Assembly: GCA_029219125.1 (NCBI GenBank)
Contig: JAQXSU010000192.1
Coordinates: 1 to 31,298, forward strand
Direction of reading: 5' to 3'
From: Bacillota bacterium
GTDB lineage: Bacteria; Bacillota; Clostridia; Peptostreptococcales; Anaerovoracaceae
DNA: 31,298 nt
The notes under the pieces were generated by a model that made no database searches, was not told the DNA's origin, and saw nothing but the letters and a program-made list of their open reading frames with translations. The translations under genes were made by a program, and so were the position numbers. The first letter of the stretch is position 1. Each line of letters begins with the position of its first letter. Shown here in pieces: positions 15,564 to 22,618 of this stretch.

Positions 15564-16454
15564 TTGAATTATGAAAGATTCAAAAAGAAAATGATGGAAC
15601 AGATTCTGGACCATTTGCCGGAAGGCAAAGAAGGCTGGACAGTAAAAATGGAACAGATTCCGAAGGTGAACAGAATTCTGGATGGTATGGTGCTGGTGCC
15701 CCCGGAGAATGGGGCAGTGCCGTATGGTGTGGGACTTACGTTTTACATGGAAGATTATTATGCGTTGTTCCAAAAGGGTATGCCGCTGGAGCAGATTCTG
15801 GATCAGATTGCACAGATGACAGCAGATTGTGCACCGCCGGAAACACTGACAGATGCTTTTTTTCATCCGAAAAGCATGAAACAACAGATTGTCATAGAGC
15901 TGATTCACCGAGAGTGGAATCAGGCACTGCTGGAAGATCTTCCGCATCGGGATTTTCTGGATCTTGCAGCCATTTACCGGATCCTGATGAAGGATGAGGA
16001 ACGCGGTTATTTCTGTACGACTGTAAACTATAAAATGATGAAGCTGCTGGAAATGACAGAGGAGGAACTGCATCAGGCAGCCCTGATGTATATGCCGCTT
16101 GAACTGCCTTTTGGCATACGGAATTTCGACAATCAATTTCTGATCTTGTCCAATAGTCAGCAAATGTTCGGTGCATCGGCGCTGCTGTTTCCTGATGTGT
16201 TGGATATGGCCTGTGAGGAACTTGGCGGAAATGTATATATTCTGCCGGCTTCCAGAGATAAGCTCTGTATTGAAAGAGAGAATCCGCAGCGTCTGAAAGA
16301 ACTGCAGAAAATGTTGTGGGATTTTTATCACATGGGAGATAATCCGGACGATATGCTTTCCGATCAGATCTACTTTTACCGCCGGCATTCCGGACAGGTT
16401 CAGATTACAGCACAGGCATCGGGCTGTGCAGATGAGGAAGGTGGGAGACCATGA
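15564..16454 (+). CDS. DUF5688-like protein, first of a tandem pair
   Basis: This 296-residue soluble protein of unknown function resembles the DUF5688 family common in Lachnospiraceae. No catalytic motif, signal peptide or membrane helix is visible. Conserved blocks shared with its neighbour are NYERFKKKMM, WxVxME, KVNxxLDxL, LPHRDFLDLAAIYRIL, ALLFPDVLDMACEELGG, VYILPASRDKL and LSDQIYFY. The start is placed at TTG (15564) because GGGGAG lies eight bases upstream and the paralogue begins at the equivalent Ile-Ser-Tyr-Glu-Arg-Phe. It overlaps the second copy by ATGA, so the two are translated together. In this family the C-terminal segment often handles acidic, hydrophobic surfaces, but no biochemistry is known to me. 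Confidence 0.75.
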   Translation: MNYERFKKKMMEQILDHLPEGKEGWTVKMEQIPKVNRILDGMVLVPPENGAVPYGVGLTFYMEDYYALFQKGMPLEQILDQIAQMTADCAPPETLTDAFFHPKSMKQQIVIELIHREWNQALLEDLPHRDFLDLAAIYRILMKDEERGYFCTTVNYKMMKLLEMTEEELHQAALMYMPLELPFGIRNFDNQFLILSNSQQMFGASALLFPDVLDMACEELGGNVYILPASRDKLCIERENPQRLKELQKMLWDFYHMGDNPDDMLSDQIYFYRRHSGQVQITAQASGCADEEGGRP

Positions 16455-17332
16455 TAAGCTATGAAAGATTCCGCCAGGAAGTCATGAACCGCATAAAGTC
16501 CTATCTGCCGGAGAATTATGCAGGCTGGAAAGTGTGCATGGAAACCGAATATAAGGTCAACCAGACCCTGGACTGTCTGACACTGATTCCGCCGGAAAAG
16601 AGGAAACTGACTGCAGTTCCCAAGTTCTATATGCAGGAATACTATAAAGTATTTCTGAACGGAACCTCGGCAGATTTTATTCTTCGGATGATCGCCTCGA
16701 AAATTGTAAGTGCACCGTCTCCGGAGGAAGTGGAGAAGTCCGGATTTGATATTCTGAGGTTTCAGGACGATGTGGTGGTGCAGCTGGTTCACAGGTTTCG
16801 GAATCATGTATTTCTGAAAAGCGTCCCGCACAGGCCGTTTCTGGATCTGGCAGTGATTTACAGGATTATGGTCTTCGACGAAAAAGGACGGTGGGCAGGA
16901 GCCATTGTCAATCACACCATGCTGAACGCCATGGGGATTACGGAAGAGGAGCTGTTTGAAAAGGCATACAGGCATACTCCCGAGGCACTTCCGTTTAAGA
17001 TGATGGATACTCGTGAAATGCTGCTGTGTAACCTGCAGGAGCAAAGCAGAGAAATGCTCATGCTTACCAACGAAAGCGAACAGTTCGGGGCCGCTGCCAT
17101 GCTGTACCCGGAGCAGTTGAATGCGGCGTGCGAAAAGCTTGGAGGCAGCATTTATATCTTCCCGGGTTCCATGCACGAACTGTATATTGTCCGGGAAGAG
17201 CCGGAGAATCTTGGCTTTTACCGGCAGATGGTAGCTGATGCAAACCGCGATGTCGTGGACGAGACCGAGTGGCTGTCCGATCAGGTGTACCGATATAATA
17301 CGAAAATCGGAAAGGTGCGAGTCGCATTATAG
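16451..17332 (+). CDS. DUF5688-like protein, second of a tandem pair
   Basis: The 293-residue paralogue of the gene before it is colinear throughout, sharing for example SYERFRQEVMNRI, LPHR versus VPHR before PFLDLAVIYRIM, AAMLYPEQLNAACEKLGG, IYIFPGSMHEL and LSDQVYRYN. By eye, identity is moderate, so the duplication is not recent. The ATG overlaps the upstream stop and follows GAGGAAGG. The pair lies between a possible activator-dependent promoter and a terminator hairpin at 17343-17367. Function unknown. Confidence 0.75.
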   Translation: MISYERFRQEVMNRIKSYLPENYAGWKVCMETEYKVNQTLDCLTLIPPEKRKLTAVPKFYMQEYYKVFLNGTSADFILRMIASKIVSAPSPEEVEKSGFDILRFQDDVVVQLVHRFRNHVFLKSVPHRPFLDLAVIYRIMVFDEKGRWAGAIVNHTMLNAMGITEEELFEKAYRHTPEALPFKMMDTREMLLCNLQEQSREMLMLTNESEQFGAAAMLYPEQLNAACEKLGGSIYIFPGSMHELYIVREEPENLGFYRQMVADANRDVVDETEWLSDQVYRYNTKIGKVRVAL

Positions 17333-17340
17333 TATCAGAG

Positions 17341-17370
17341 AAGGACGCCGGCTCAAAGCAGGCGTCCTAT
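17341..17370. terminator. Hairpin between convergent DUF5688-like and HAD genes
   Basis: GGACGCC (17343-17349) pairs with GGCGTCC (17361-17367) around an 11-base loop that includes the HAD stop codon. T-tracts are short on both sides, so terminator strength is uncertain, but placement between converging genes supports the role. Confidence 0.6.
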
Positions 17371-18003
17371 GGCTTCCGGAAGTTCCCGGATGTCTTTTAT
17401 AATTTCATTTGCTCCGCAAAACTCATCTTCCCGGCCGTATCCGTAGCCGCAGGCGATGGCGGGCAGACCGTGTTTTTCAGCGATCTGCAGGTCATGAAAC
17501 CGGTCCCCGATGATTACATAAGAACCGGGATAATCCTTTTGGATCCGGATAAAGATTTCGTATTTTGGTGCATAACCATAGTCTTCACTGCAGTAAAAAT
17601 CCTCGAAATAGCGATCCAGACCAAAGGTTGCCTGATGCTGCTTCATGTAGGCAGTTTTACAGTTGCTGAGGAAGATCAGGCGGTATCCGGCGTTTTTCAG
17701 CTGCTGAAGGATCTCCTCGGTGCCGGGGAAGAGGCGTGCCTGACCGTCTGCAATGCGCCGCACCATTTCTGCGGTGACCACAGCGCTGGCGTCCATAAGC
17801 CTGCTCCAGGGCTGATCCGGAAGGAGAGCCGTCCACATTTCCTTCGGAGAATACCCCAGCCAGCTTTTAATCTCCTCGTCAGTGAAGTCCTGTGACGGAG
17901 CCAGACCACGCTCCACCAGTGTGCGGTATGCCAGACGGAAGACCGGAATATAGATATGGGCTGTATCGTGAAGCGTTCCGTCATAATCAAAGAGCAGATT
18001 CAT
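17353..18003 (-). CDS. HAD-superfamily phosphatase at the end of the riboflavin operon
   Basis: The 216-residue protein is a haloacid dehalogenase-type hydrolase with motif I DYDGT (nucleophile D6, acid D8), motif II serine in LIFLSN, a motif III lysine in YAPKYEIF and motif IV GDRFHDL. A helical cap lies after motif I, as in phosphoglycolate phosphatase-like members, and it may simply be one of these. It starts 12 bases after ribH stops, with AAGGATG as ribosome binding site, and is the last gene of the minus-strand riboflavin cluster. Riboflavin synthesis needs a phosphatase for 5-amino-6-ribitylamino-uracil 5'-phosphate, a step done by HAD enzymes such as E. coli YigB/YbjI and B. subtilis YcsE. 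That role here is inferred from position only. Confidence 0.85.
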   Translation of the reverse strand: MNLLFDYDGTLHDTAHIYIPVFRLAYRTLVERGLAPSQDFTDEEIKSWLGYSPKEMWTALLPDQPWSRLMDASAVVTAEMVRRIADGQARLFPGTEEILQQLKNAGYRLIFLSNCKTAYMKQHQATFGLDRYFEDFYCSEDYGYAPKYEIFIRIQKDYPGSYVIIGDRFHDLQIAEKHGLPAIACGYGYGREDEFCGANEIIKDIRELPEAIGRLL

Positions 18004-18015
18004 CTCGGATCATCC

Positions 18016-18483
18016 TTACCCTTCGATGGAGCGGATCAGGTTGACCATTTCAATCGCACCTTCCGCACACTCGCTGCCCTTGTTGCCTGCTTTCGTGCCG
18101 GCACGTTCAATGGCCTGCTCGATGTTTTCGGTGGTCAGAACACCGAACATGACAGGAATGCTGCTGCTTAAAGATACCTGTGCGATGCCCTTGGACACTT
18201 CGCTGCAGACGTAGTCATAGTGGGACGTATTTCCGCGGATCACGGCCCCCAGACAGATGATTGCATCGTACTTTCCGGTCTTGGCCATTTTGGATGCGAT
18301 AAGAGGAATTTCGAAAGCGCCCGGTACCCAGGCCACATCAATATCCTCGGGTTTTACATCGTGGCGCTGAAGGGTATCGATGGCACCGGAGAGAAGCTTG
18401 GATGTGATAAATTCATTAAAACGAGCGGCAACGATGCCGATTCTGGTGTTCTGGGAGACTAATTTTCCTTCGTAAGTATTCAT
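18016..18483 (-). CDS. ribH: 6,7-dimethyl-8-ribityllumazine synthase (RibH)
   Basis: RibH condenses 5-amino-6-ribitylaminouracil with 3,4-dihydroxy-2-butanone 4-phosphate to the lumazine precursor of riboflavin. The 155 residues have the substrate-binding ARFNEFIT, WVPGAFEIPL and LGAVIRGNTSHYDYV with the catalytic histidine, GVLTTENIEQA, and a terminal GNKGSECA. AAAGGAAG precedes the ATG. Length is typical of the capsid-forming enzyme. Confidence 0.97.
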   Translation of the reverse strand: MNTYEGKLVSQNTRIGIVAARFNEFITSKLLSGAIDTLQRHDVKPEDIDVAWVPGAFEIPLIASKMAKTGKYDAIICLGAVIRGNTSHYDYVCSEVSKGIAQVSLSSSIPVMFGVLTTENIEQAIERAGTKAGNKGSECAEGAIEMVNLIRSIEG

Positions 18484-18539
18484 GGTTTTTCTTCCTTTCG
18501 TTTTGAATTATCAGTGTGATCATACTTTTGAGTGATTGT

Positions 18540-19745
18540 TTAGTAATGGAGTAAATGTCCCATCTTTTCCTGTTTCGTTTTCAGGTAAAACAGGTCATGG
18601 GTATTGGCGGCGATCTGAATTGGTACGCGCTCGATGATTTCCATGCCGAAATCCTTCAGCTGATAAACCTTGTCCGGATTGTTTGTCAGAAGACGCAGTG
18701 TTTTCGCTCCCAGATCCTGCAGAATCTGGGCACCGATGAAGTATTCCCGCAGGTCACCTGCGAAACCGAGGGCCAGATTGGCTTCCAGGGTATCCATTCC
18801 CTGATCCTGCAGCTCATAGGCCCGTAGTTTATTGATCAGACCGATTCCACGGCCTTCCTGTCGCATGTACAGGAGAATGCCGCGGCCCTCTGCATTGATC
18901 TGCTGCATGGCAGCTGCGAACTGCTGCCCGCAGTCACAGCGCTGGGAGCCGAAGGCATCGCCGGTAAGACACTCGGAATGGACGCGGCAGAGCAGGTTTT
19001 CGCCATCTCCGATGTCGCCTTTTACCAGCGCCACATGGTGTTCACCATTGAGCTTGTTCACATAGCCGTAGGCGACGAAGTCGCCGTAGCGGGTCGGCAT
19101 TTTTGTTTTCGCCACCTGTTCTACCAGCTTTTCGTGTTTCTTCCGGTATTCCTGCAGGGCTTTGATGGAAATGAATTTTATATCAAATTTCTTTGCCAGC
19201 TCCTTCAGTTCCGGTGTGCGCATCATGGTGCCGTCCTCCCGCATAATCTCGCAGCAGAGACCGCATTCTTTCAGCCCTGCCAGACGCATCAGGTCTACCG
19301 TAGCTTCCGTATGACCGTTTCGTTCCAGAACGCCGTTTTTCTTGGCCAGAAGCGGGAACATATGACCCGGCCGCCGAAAGTCATCGGCCCTGGCGTCTTC
19401 ACTGACACACATTCTGGCAGTATAGCCGCGCTCTTTCGCAGAGATGCCTGTGGTGGTGTTTACATGGTCAATAGAGACGGTAAAGGCGGTACAGTGATTG
19501 TCTGTATTGTAGTCCACCATCTGCGGAAGCTGCAACTTCTGGCAGTAGTAGCTGCTCATGGGCATGCAGATCAGACCTTTTCCGTGTACTGCCATAAAGT
19601 TTACATTTTCTGTGGTGGCAAATTCTGCCGCACAGATGAAATCACCTTCATTTTCTCTGTCCGGGTCGTCGGTACAGAGGATGATCTTTCCCTGGCGCAG
19701 ATCCTCCAGGGCCGCTTCAATGGTATTGAATCTGAAATCTTCCAT
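18540..19745 (-). CDS. ribBA: Bifunctional DHBP synthase / GTP cyclohydrolase II (RibBA)
   Basis: The 401-residue fusion makes both early riboflavin precursors. The N-terminal half (about 1-200) is 3,4-dihydroxy-2-butanone 4-phosphate synthase with DDPDRENEGDF and NGHTEATVDLMRLAG. The C-terminal half is GTP cyclohydrolase II with RVHSECLTGDAFGSQRCDCG (zinc cysteines) and RQEGRGIGL. The start at 19745 follows AAAGGAAACGAG; the open frame upstream overlaps ribE and is not part of the protein. It follows the ribE stop by 16 bases. Confidence 0.97.
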   Translation of the reverse strand: MEDFRFNTIEAALEDLRQGKIILCTDDPDRENEGDFICAAEFATTENVNFMAVHGKGLICMPMSSYYCQKLQLPQMVDYNTDNHCTAFTVSIDHVNTTTGISAKERGYTARMCVSEDARADDFRRPGHMFPLLAKKNGVLERNGHTEATVDLMRLAGLKECGLCCEIMREDGTMMRTPELKELAKKFDIKFISIKALQEYRKKHEKLVEQVAKTKMPTRYGDFVAYGYVNKLNGEHHVALVKGDIGDGENLLCRVHSECLTGDAFGSQRCDCGQQFAAAMQQINAEGRGILLYMRQEGRGIGLINKLRAYELQDQGMDTLEANLALGFAGDLREYFIGAQILQDLGAKTLRLLTNNPDKVYQLKDFGMEIIERVPIQIAANTHDLFYLKTKQEKMGHLLHY

Positions 19746-19761
19746 AATCTCGTTTCCTTTC

Positions 19762-20415
19762 TTAAAATCCGTATTTTTCAATAAAATCCATGGTAATGGA
19801 TGAGGTTTCTTTTTTCGGCTGGATCTCTGCAGGCTGAAGCAGTTTCTCCACATATTTGCCGATGATATCATTCTCCAGATTGACGCTGTCGCCTGCCTTT
19901 CGCTGGGAGAGGGTGGTCTGTGCAGCAGTATGGGGGATGATGGAAACACTGAAATCCCTGTCTGTGACGGCTGCTACCGTCAGGCTGATTCCATCGATGG
20001 TGATGGAACCCTTTTCGATGATATACCGAAGGATGACAGGCGAGGCACTGATCGTGTACCAGACTGCGATATCATCCTGACGGATTGCAGAAATGGTTCC
20101 TGTGCCGTCGATGTGTCCCGATACAATGTGACCGCCGAATCTTCCGCCGGCTGCCATTGCACGCTCCAGATTCACCGGGCTTCCCTGACGGAGATTTCCC
20201 AGTGATGAACGGTTCAGTGTCTCATGCATGACGTCTGCGGTGAAATAGCTGCTGCCATGGGAAGTGACGGTCAGGCAGACGCCGTTTACAGCAATGCTGT
20301 CTCCATCTTTCACGTCTTCCAGAACTTTCGCAGCCTGAATCGTGAGAAGGGAACTGGCCGGACCGTTCTGTACGGCCAGAATGATTCCGATTTCTTCTAT
20401 GATTCCTGTGAACAA
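19762..20415 (-). CDS. ribE: Riboflavin synthase alpha subunit (RibE)
   Basis: RibE dismutates two lumazine molecules into riboflavin. The 217 residues form two homologous lumazine-binding barrels, starting FTGIIEEIG and repeating near GGHIVSGHIDGTGTI, with conserved VCLTV and ISLTV. The start codon is TTG (20415), with GAGGTGAT eight bases upstream, 19 bases inside the end of ribD, so translation is probably coupled to ribD. Confidence 0.96.
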   Translation of the reverse strand: MFTGIIEEIGIILAVQNGPASSLLTIQAAKVLEDVKDGDSIAVNGVCLTVTSHGSSYFTADVMHETLNRSSLGNLRQGSPVNLERAMAAGGRFGGHIVSGHIDGTGTISAIRQDDIAVWYTISASPVILRYIIEKGSITIDGISLTVAAVTDRDFSVSIIPHTAAQTTLSQRKAGDSVNLENDIIGKYVEKLLQPAEIQPKKETSSITMDFIEKYGF

Positions 20416-21527
20416 GGAAGGATCACCTCACTTTCCAGCAAAATATCTCCGTCAAAGGTTTGTATGGACGGCGGAGCCAGATGAACGCAGTTTTGGGGAT
20501 CCGGAAATCCCTGGCCGCCGATGGGACTGCGGGCAGTTTCACCGCCCAGCAGCTTCGGTGCGATATAGGTCTGCACCAGATGGACCTGACCGGAGGAAAG
20601 GGCTGCCCAGTTCAGGCGGTTTCCGCCCTCCAGAAGAATACTGTCGATGCCGCTTTGGCCCAGTTCTTTCATCAGAGCAGGAAGGGAAAGATGTCCATCT
20701 TCTCCCATCGGGACGAAAATGACCTGACAGCCTGCTGATCTGAGGGCAGACGCTTTTACTGCCATTTCCGGATCATCCGTTATCCCTGCAGCGATGATCG
20801 TGGGTATTTCTGCAGCTGTCTGCACAAGCCGGGCAGAGAGAGAAATCTGCAGATGGGTATCACAGATGATCCGAACCGGATTCCTTCCTCCGGGGATGCG
20901 GCAGGTGAGCAGGGGATCATCTGTCAGAACCGTGCCGATACCGACCATGATGGCGGTATAACGGTTCCGGTCTTTATGTACATTCTTTCTTGCTGCTTCA
21001 CCGGTGATCCACTGGGATGCGCCGGTATATGCCGCAATCTTTCCATCCAGGGTCATGGCATATTTCATGACGACATACGGGGTATGGCAGGTGATATAGT
21101 GAAAGAAGACCCGGTTGAGCCGGTCACACTGTGCTTTCAGTACACCGCTGACCACTTCGATGCCGTGGCCCCGAAGGATCTGCAGACCTTTTCCGGCAAC
21201 CAGCGGATTAGGATCATCGGAGCCGGTCACGACGCGGGATATGCCTGCCTCAATGATGGCATCGGTGCAGGGCGGTGTCTTGCCATGATGGCAGCAGGGC
21301 TCCAGCGTCACGTAGATGGAAGCGCCTGCAGGATCTTCTCCGCGGTTTCTGCAGTCAGCCAGGGCGTTGCGTTCAGCATGGAGACCGCCATACTCTGCAT
21401 GCCAGCCTTCGCCAATGATTTTCCCGTCTTTGACGATGACTGCACCCACCAGGGGATTGGGGCTCACATGGCCTGCACCTTTTTCTGCCAGAGAAAGGGC
21501 AAGCTGCATATAGGTTTCGTCAGACAT
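20397..21527 (-). CDS. ribD: Bifunctional pyrimidine deaminase/reductase RibD
   Basis: RibD deaminates and then reduces the pyrimidine intermediate made by GTP cyclohydrolase II. The 376 residues contain the zinc deaminase domain (LHAERNAL and EPCCHHGKTPPC) and the NADPH-dependent reductase domain starting at YVVMKYAMTLDGKIA. The start at 21527 follows a perfect AGGAGG seven bases upstream; the longer open frame crosses the riboswitch terminator and is not coding. It is the first gene after the FMN riboswitch. Confidence 0.96.
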   Translation of the reverse strand: MSDETYMQLALSLAEKGAGHVSPNPLVGAVIVKDGKIIGEGWHAEYGGLHAERNALADCRNRGEDPAGASIYVTLEPCCHHGKTPPCTDAIIEAGISRVVTGSDDPNPLVAGKGLQILRGHGIEVVSGVLKAQCDRLNRVFFHYITCHTPYVVMKYAMTLDGKIAAYTGASQWITGEAARKNVHKDRNRYTAIMVGIGTVLTDDPLLTCRIPGGRNPVRIICDTHLQISLSARLVQTAAEIPTIIAAGITDDPEMAVKASALRSAGCQVIFVPMGEDGHLSLPALMKELGQSGIDSILLEGGNRLNWAALSSGQVHLVQTYIAPKLLGGETARSPIGGQGFPDPQNCVHLAPPSIQTFDGDILLESEVILPCSQES

Positions 21528-21542
21528 TTCATAACCTCCTGA

Positions 21543-21566
21543 CACCCTGCCAGAGCCGGCAGGGTG
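21543..21566 (-). other. Stem-loop immediately upstream of the ribD ribosome binding site
   Basis: On the transcript CACCCTGCC and GGCAGGGTG form a nine-pair stem with a six-base loop, ending two bases before AGGAGG. It lies downstream of the riboswitch terminator, so it appears only in read-through mRNA. The same GGCAGGGTG occurs in the aptamer at 21759-21751. Confidence 0.7.
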
Positions 21567-21575
21567 GATTTTGTC

Positions 21576-21612
21576 AAGAAAAAAAGCTCTGAACAAAAAT
21601 GCTCAGAGCTCA
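21576..21612 (-). terminator. FMN riboswitch terminator
   Basis: On the minus strand AGCTCTGA (21610-21603) pairs with TCAGAGCT (21592-21585) around a ten-base loop, followed by a run of six further Ts. It lies between aptamer and ribD, the standard place for FMN-controlled attenuation. Confidence 0.92.
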
Positions 21613-21659
21613 TGAAAAAACAAAAACAAAAATTCCGGCAGCCAAATGCCGTCCATTTG

Positions 21660-21772
21660 CCTTCTTCCATCCAGACTATACTGTCGGTACCGGAGTTGCA
21701 CCGGTTCCTGCGCTGCTGCGCTCGCGGACTTTACCGCCGATCGGGAATTTCACCCTGCCCTGAAGACATTCT
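21660..21772 (-). ncRNA. FMN riboswitch (RFN element) controlling the rib operon
   Basis: The minus strand carries the conserved RFN core: GGGCAGGGTGAAATTCCCG, CGGCGGTAAAGTCCGCGAGC, GGAACCGGTGCAACTCCGGT, and CGACAGTATAGTCTGGATGG near the 3' end. Terminal P1 pairing is available between GTCTTC and GAAGA. FMN binding should favour the terminator at 21576-21612 and shut off ribD-ribE-ribBA-ribH and probably the HAD gene. Confidence 0.97.
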
Positions 21773-21802
21773 ATGATTCACTTGTATTTCTAACTGACAT
21801 TT

Positions 21803-21831
21803 ATGCTACCACCATAGATGGAGATTGTCAA
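21803..21831 (-). promoter_or_regulatory. Sigma-A promoter for the riboflavin operon
   Basis: On the minus strand a perfect TTGACA (21831-21826) is followed after 17 bases by TAGCAT (21808-21803). Transcription would begin about 25 bases before the aptamer. Confidence 0.7.
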
Positions 21832-21932
21832 GAGACGAAAGAAAATAATCTGCAATCTGAAGGAGAGCATACTGCTGCGGGGAATGTGCATACTATTCAT
21901 TACAGACTTTATGAAAAACAGGAGGAAATGGA

Positions 21933-22529
21933 ATGGGTACTGATTTTAGGAACAGCGAAACGAAGGTGAATCTGATGCGGGCATTTGCGGGAGAGAGCCA
22001 GGCGCGGAACCGTTATACTTTTGCGGCAGACAAGATGAAAAATCAGAACCTGCAGGTGCTGGAGCAGGTATTTCTCTTTACAGCCGGGCAGGAGAAGGAG
22101 CATGCGGAAATATTTTATAACCATCTGAAGGACATGGCAGGGGAGACGATCCTGATCGAAGGGGGATATCCTGTGGATCCGTCGGATACAGCATCTCAGC
22201 TGCTTCGCAGTGCGCAGAACAACGAATATGAAGAGTGGGAGACCGTATATCAGGCCTTTGGAGACAAAGCAGCGGAGGAGGGGTTTCTTCCGGTGGCCAC
22301 GTCTTTTTATCGGATTGCGGAGATTGAAAAGACCCATGGAGATCGGTTCGGTATGTTTGCGGATCTGCTGGAGTCGGGGAAGCTTTTTGCAGCAGATGAC
22401 CCGAATCAGTGGATGTGTCTGAACTGCGGACATATTCATACAGGAATGGATGCGCCGGAGATCTGCCCGGTGTGTCATCATCCTCAGGGGTATTTCATTC
22501 GTATGGAGCAGGCACCGTATACAGATTAG
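21933..22529 (+). CDS. Rubrerythrin
   Basis: Rubrerythrins are peroxidases that protect anaerobes by reducing H2O2 with electrons from rubredoxin or NADH. The 198-residue protein has the ferritin-like di-iron domain (FAGESQARNRY, EKEHAEIF, EIEKTHGDRF supply Glu and His ligands) and a C-terminal rubredoxin-like site with C162, C165, C178 and C181. GGAGG lies seven bases before the ATG. It is divergent from the riboflavin operon. No PerR-type operator is evident in the short upstream region, and no clear promoter could be fixed. Confidence 0.95.
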   Translation: MGTDFRNSETKVNLMRAFAGESQARNRYTFAADKMKNQNLQVLEQVFLFTAGQEKEHAEIFYNHLKDMAGETILIEGGYPVDPSDTASQLLRSAQNNEYEEWETVYQAFGDKAAEEGFLPVATSFYRIAEIEKTHGDRFGMFADLLESGKLFAADDPNQWMCLNCGHIHTGMDAPEICPVCHHPQGYFIRMEQAPYTD

Positions 22530-22554
22530 AATCGTATTCCGGAGAAATGTGAAA

Positions 22555-22600
22555 GAGAAAACGCTCCCGGCAGCATGCCCTGCAAAGAGCGTTTTTTTCT
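22555..22600 (+). terminator. Intrinsic terminator after rubrerythrin
   Basis: AAAACGCTC (22558-22566) pairs with GAGCGTTTT (22587-22595), and the loop contains a smaller GC-rich hairpin. Seven Ts follow. It lies between convergent genes, and the minus side is also T-rich, so it may act both ways. Confidence 0.88.
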
Positions 22601-22618
22601 TTGTTTATTCTTCTTCGA

